DNA of 46,575 nucleotides from Lewinellaceae bacterium (GTDB taxonomy: Bacteria; Bacteroidota; Bacteroidia; Chitinophagales; Saprospiraceae). The position numbers and the translations under genes were made by a program. The notes below the pieces were generated by a model that worked only from the letters and a program-made list of their open reading frames with translations, had not been told where the DNA came from and searched no databases. Shown here one piece after another: positions 43,663 to 46,575 of the stretch. The stretch's first letter is position 1, and the number at the start of each line of letters is the position of its first letter. The DNA is taken from positions 1 to 46,575 of the forward strand of contig JAHELJ010000032.1 of assembly GCA_024644235.1 (NCBI GenBank). The letters run 5' to 3'.

Positions 43663-43899
43663 CTACGGCTTAGCCTCTTTTTCTAAGTATTCTATGGCCT
43701 GACCGACAGTCTGAATATTTTCAGCTTCTTCGTCAGGTATGGAGATGTCAAATTCTTTTTCAAATTCCATAATTAGTTCTACCGTATCCAGTGAGTCAGC
43801 ACCCAAATCATTTGTAAAACTAGCTTCAGCAGTGACTTCAGATTCGTCAACACCCAACTTGTCAACGATGATTTTTGTAACTCTATCTGCTATAGACAT
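43663..43899 (-). CDS. acpP: Acyl carrier protein
   Basis: The 78-residue acidic protein has the phosphopantetheine site [17 protein letters not shown] with Ser36. The start [17 protein letters not shown] and the end [15 protein letters not shown] are typical. It carries acyl chains through fatty acid synthesis. It has its own promoter-like boxes upstream and a terminator directly after it, so it can be expressed far more highly than fabF. Confidence 0.98.
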   Translation of the reverse strand: MSIADRVTKIIVDKLGVDESEVTAEASFTNDLGADSLDTVELIMEFEKEFDISIPDEEAENIQTVGQAIEYLEKEAKP

Positions 43900-43934
43900 A
43901 CACTCTAAATTGTTAAGGTTAAGAAAAGTGAGGG

Positions 43935-43966
43935 CAAAAATAAAACTTTAGGATCTGGATAAGCAA
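43935..43966 (-). promoter_or_regulatory. Bacteroidota-type promoter for acpP
   Basis: On the minus strand TTG (43966-43964) and TATTTTTG (43942-43935) are separated by 21 bases, fitting the phylum consensus. The -7 box lies 35 bases before the acpP start. Confidence 0.65.
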
Positions 43967-44065
43967 TTTTTCAATCAATTTTCCAGCATCCTTTCAATCA
44001 CTCTTTTACACCCTTCCATTAATATTACATCATGCGTAACACACAAAGTCAAAGAAAAATTCAAC

Positions 44066-44098
44066 TTTGAATAAATTTCTTTGGATAGCGTACCTTTA
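44066..44098 (+). promoter_or_regulatory. Bacteroidota-type promoter for pyk
   Basis: TTTG (44066-44069) and TACCTTTA (44091-44098, seven of eight matches counting the free bases) are 21 bases apart. The -7 box ends 22 bases before the pyk start. Confidence 0.55.
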
Positions 44099-44120
44099 GC
44101 GGTCATTTAGAAACGCCCAT

Positions 44121-45557
44121 ATGGAAATTACTAGTCATCAGAGGACAAAGATTGTAGCTACAGTGGGACCAGCATCAAGTTCTTACGCCAACTTACTCGA
44201 GTTGGTGCAATCGGGTGTGAATGTCTTTAGGTTGAATTTTTCTCATGGAGAGCATAGCGAGCATGAACAAGTCATCCAGTATATTACCAAAATCAACGAA
44301 CTATATGGCCTCTACGTAGGTATTCTGGCCGATCTGCAGGGCCCCAAAATCAGGATTGATGAAATAGAAGGAGGATCGATGCCCCTTACTCCGGGCGACA
44401 TCATATACTTTAGGACCACTCCTTGTTCAGGAAACAAAGAAGGAATTCAGATCAATTACCAGAACTTTCCAGTGGATGTGAAAGAGGGAGAGCGCATTCT
44501 GGTCGATGATGCAAAAGTGGTTTTGCAAGTGTTGGAAACAGATAAAAAGGAGCGTGTTAAATTGAAGGTTCTGTTTGGTACGAAGCTTTCATCAAGAAAG
44601 GGTGTCAATCTGCCCGATACCAAAGTATCCCTGCCAGCCCTGACTGAAAAAGACGAAAGAGATCTCGCATTTATCCTCACACAACCTGTCCATTGGATTG
44701 CTTTGTCTTTTGTGCGATCCGGAAAGGAGATCAAGAGTCTGCAGAAGAGGATTGTAGCAGTAAATCATCCGGCAAAGGTTATCGCAAAAATTGAAAAGCC
44801 GGAAGCCATTAATCGCATAGATAAGATTATTAAACAGACTGATGCGGTGATGATCGCCAGGGGTGATCTGGGAGTGGAGGTGCCAATGGAGCGTCTGCCA
44901 TCCATGCAGAAAATGATCATCAACAAATGTATCCAGGAAAGCAAACCGGTGATTGTGGCGACCCAGCTCATGGATAGTATGATTACAAATCCTTCACCTA
45001 CTCGTGCCGAGATTCTGGATGTAGCAAATGCGGTATTGGACGGGACGGATGCAGTAATGCTTAGCGCTGAAACAGCAGTCGGAAACCATCCTGTGAAGGT
45101 TGTGGAAGCGATGAACAGAATCATTGCAGAAGCCGAAAAGAACTATGAGTTGGGTAAAAAACGCCCGAAAGCCTCCAGTAAGTCACCAACCTATCTTTCG
45201 GATGTCATTTGTTTTAATGCCGGAAAGACAGCTATGGACATTGGTGCTGTAGGGATCGTAGGGGTGACCAAGTCCGGATACACGGGACTCAAAGTCGCTA
45301 GCTACCGTCCAGACAATTGCAAAGTATATATATTTTCAGATGAAATTTTCACTCTTTGCATGCTCAATCTTGTATGGGGAGTTGAAGGCTTCTTTTACGA
45401 CAAATTTACCTCAACTGATGAGACCATCGTCGACGTCATAAAGATACTCGAGGCTGCTAAAAAAGTGAAAAAAGGAGACTACATCGTCAACACAGGGGCA
45501 ATGCCCTTGCATAAGCGGTATCGAACCAATTTTCTGAAGATTACGTTAGTCGATTAG
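44121..45557 (+). CDS. pyk: Pyruvate kinase
   Basis: The 478-residue protein has the pyruvate kinase landmarks: RTKIVATVGPASSS, GVNVFRLNFSHGEHSEH, ILADLQGPKIRI, the active-site region AKIEKPEAINRIDKII, MIARGDLGVEVPMERLP, and ATQLMDSMITNPSPTRAEILDVANAVLDGTDAVML in consecutive segments. It turns phosphoenolpyruvate and ADP into pyruvate and ATP. It is divergent from acpP with a 221-base shared promoter region, and 47 bases upstream of the TPR gene. Length and motifs are normal. Confidence 0.97.
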   Translation: MEITSHQRTKIVATVGPASSSYANLLELVQSGVNVFRLNFSHGEHSEHEQVIQYITKINELYGLYVGILADLQGPKIRIDEIEGGSMPLTPGDIIYFRTTPCSGNKEGIQINYQNFPVDVKEGERILVDDAKVVLQVLETDKKERVKLKVLFGTKLSSRKGVNLPDTKVSLPALTEKDERDLAFILTQPVHWIALSFVRSGKEIKSLQKRIVAVNHPAKVIAKIEKPEAINRIDKIIKQTDAVMIARGDLGVEVPMERLPSMQKMIINKCIQESKPVIVATQLMDSMITNPSPTRAEILDVANAVLDGTDAVMLSAETAVGNHPVKVVEAMNRIIAEAEKNYELGKKRPKASSKSPTYLSDVICFNAGKTAMDIGAVGIVGVTKSGYTGLKVASYRPDNCKVYIFSDEIFTLCMLNLVWGVEGFFYDKFTSTDETIVDVIKILEAAKKVKKGDYIVNTGAMPLHKRYRTNFLKITLVD

Positions 45558-45604
45558 ATTGCGCAATCCCTGAACCAAAGGGATCGTTATTGTATTTAAC
45601 TCAT

Positions 45605-46575
45605 ATGTTGAGAGAAAGAATTTTTACGGCACTTCTAGTGGCCGTCATCCATCTAGCTGGCTTTGCTCAAATAACGGATTATCGTTATACCGAGGAGCAG
45701 GTGAGCGAGGAGAAAATGATGATTGAGGCCAAAAAATACTATATCCTGCAGGATTATGACGCAGCGATTGATCTATTCGGCCAGATTCTCAAGAAGTATC
45801 CAAGGAACGATGTGGCTGCTTTTGAACTAGCCGGAATCCTGTTTCGCCAAGGGAAATATGAAGATGCACTCCACAATGTAAACCTCGCTATTGAAATAGA
45901 TGATTCAAACAAGTGGTATCTCATTCTAAAAGCCAATATCTACGACCAACTCAAGCAATACCACCAGACCGCCGAAGTATACGAGCAATTGTCCAGGCTC
46001 GATCCCAGTAATGTAGAGGTTTTTCGAAAGAAGGCTTTCTACTACGCCCAGGCTGGTGAATTGGCAAAATCCGTGGAAGTGCTGGATGATCTGCAGCTTC
46101 AAATTGGAGTCAACCAGGAGACATCACTGCTTAAGCATGATCTTTACAAGAAGATGGGTAAGAAAAATAAGGCCTTGGATGAAGTAGAAATTCTAAGTAA
46201 GAGTTTTCCGGAAAACATCTCATACAAGCATATTCTCGCAAATTATTACCGGGCTATTGGTAAGAACAGCCAAGCTGAAGACACTTTCCGTGAAATTCTG
46301 AGATTAGATCCCAATGATGCCAGGGCGAATGTAGCGCTTGCCAGTGCATTTCGTAAAGAAGGGAAGCACGCCAGTTATTTGAGCTCAATCCGTCCGATCA
46401 TTGAGAATGAGGAAGCATCGATTGATATCAAAATAGCAGAACTGATGCCATATGTCCGTCAGGTCCAGCAGAATCCCACCAGTGAAGAAGCATCAACCCT
46501 CATAGAATTGGCTGAGATCTTGGAAAAGACTCATCCCAATGAAGCGAAGGCCTTTGCCCTTCATGCCGACCTTTT
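45605..46575 (+). CDS. TPR-repeat protein with signal peptide, 3' partial
   Basis: From the ATG at 45605 the frame is open to the window edge (323 codons). A signal peptide (FTALLVAVIHLAGFA, cut before QITDYRY) is followed by tandem 34-residue TPR units, for example AAIDLFGQILKKYPRNDVAAFELAGILF, GKYEDALHNVNLAIEIDD, QTAEVYEQLSRLDPSNVEVF and QAEDTFREILRLDPNDARANVALA. It is exported and probably acts as a periplasmic or outer-membrane-associated scaffold. It follows pyk by 47 bases. The end and any other domains lie outside the window. Confidence 0.85.
   Translation, partial: MLRERIFTALLVAVIHLAGFAQITDYRYTEEQVSEEKMMIEAKKYYILQDYDAAIDLFGQILKKYPRNDVAAFELAGILFRQGKYEDALHNVNLAIEIDDSNKWYLILKANIYDQLKQYHQTAEVYEQLSRLDPSNVEVFRKKAFYYAQAGELAKSVEVLDDLQLQIGVNQETSLLKHDLYKKMGKKNKALDEVEILSKSFPENISYKHILANYYRAIGKNSQAEDTFREILRLDPNDARANVALASAFRKEGKHASYLSSIRPIIENEEASIDIKIAELMPYVRQVQQNPTSEEASTLIELAEILEKTHPNEAKAFALHADL

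Noticed and set aside
45559-45585. GATTGCGCAATC palindrome and a weak ATCCCT/AGGGAT stem after pyk.
   Set aside because: The stem is only six base pairs and no T-run follows, so I do not call a terminator or operator.
1-46575. CRISPR arrays, insertion sequences, phage genes and long direct repeats.
   Set aside because: None was found by eye; no transposase, integrase, Cas or spaced-repeat pattern is present.

Overview
The window is chromosomal DNA from a member of the Bacteroidota, probably a free-living Cytophagales- or Saprospirales-like bacterium. Four things support this. The secreted protein at 17963-20380 has a type IX secretion C-terminal sorting domain. Promoter-like elements follow the TTTG / TAnnTTTG pattern. 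Shine-Dalgarno sequences are weak and starts are often non-ATG. The acpP-fabF-rnc block facing pyk is typical of the phylum. I see no phage, transposon, integrase or CRISPR array.

Layout. (1) 1-11033 is a surface-glycan locus: a UDP-sugar N-acetyltransferase (cut by the window edge), a SAM methyltransferase, a Wzx-type flippase, an FkbM-type methyltransferase, a PAPS-type sulfotransferase, a polysaccharide-deacetylase-like protein, two GT4 glycosyltransferases and a large YfhO-type membrane protein. (2) 11211-17966 is mostly housekeeping: an AhpD-like protein, a RimJ-like acetyltransferase, a GT2 enzyme, an isoaspartyl peptidase, proC, a PlsC-type acyltransferase, miaA, arsC and a MenI-like thioesterase. 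(3) 17963-23243 holds secretion and catabolism genes: a T9SS-exported LVIVD-repeat protein, a DUF6807-like lipoprotein and a sodium:solute symporter with a small membrane partner. (4) tRNA-Glu and gap follow, in opposite directions.

(5) 24776-33527 is a peptidoglycan/amino-sugar region: a beta-lactamase-fold hydrolase that looks like the tail of a GH3 fusion enzyme, a glmS deletion remnant, an LD-carboxypeptidase, an L-Ala-D/L-Glu-type epimerase, a PBP4-type carboxypeptidase, an Ate1-like protein, a broken methyltransferase gene and an NlpC/P60 peptidase resembling YkfC. Together these would trim and recycle murein peptides. The region also carries three signs of gene decay. (6) 33527-41582 holds a DUF6340-like lipoprotein, an NmrA-type reductase, a class III nucleotide cyclase joined through a membrane segment to a PD40 propeller, a soluble TonB-C-domain protein, a lipoprotein formylglycine-generating enzyme, a lipoprotein aldose epimerase and a SWIM-family protein without its SWIM finger. 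(7) 41579-46575 is the rnc-fabF-acpP block, divergent pyk and the start of a TPR protein.

The strongest observations are the glmS deletion scar at 26608-26861, the GH3-less fusion remnant at 24776-26488, the doubly broken methyltransferase at 31556-32364, and the cyclase-propeller/TonB-domain pair at 35516-38197. All family assignments come from reading motifs by eye; no database search was run.
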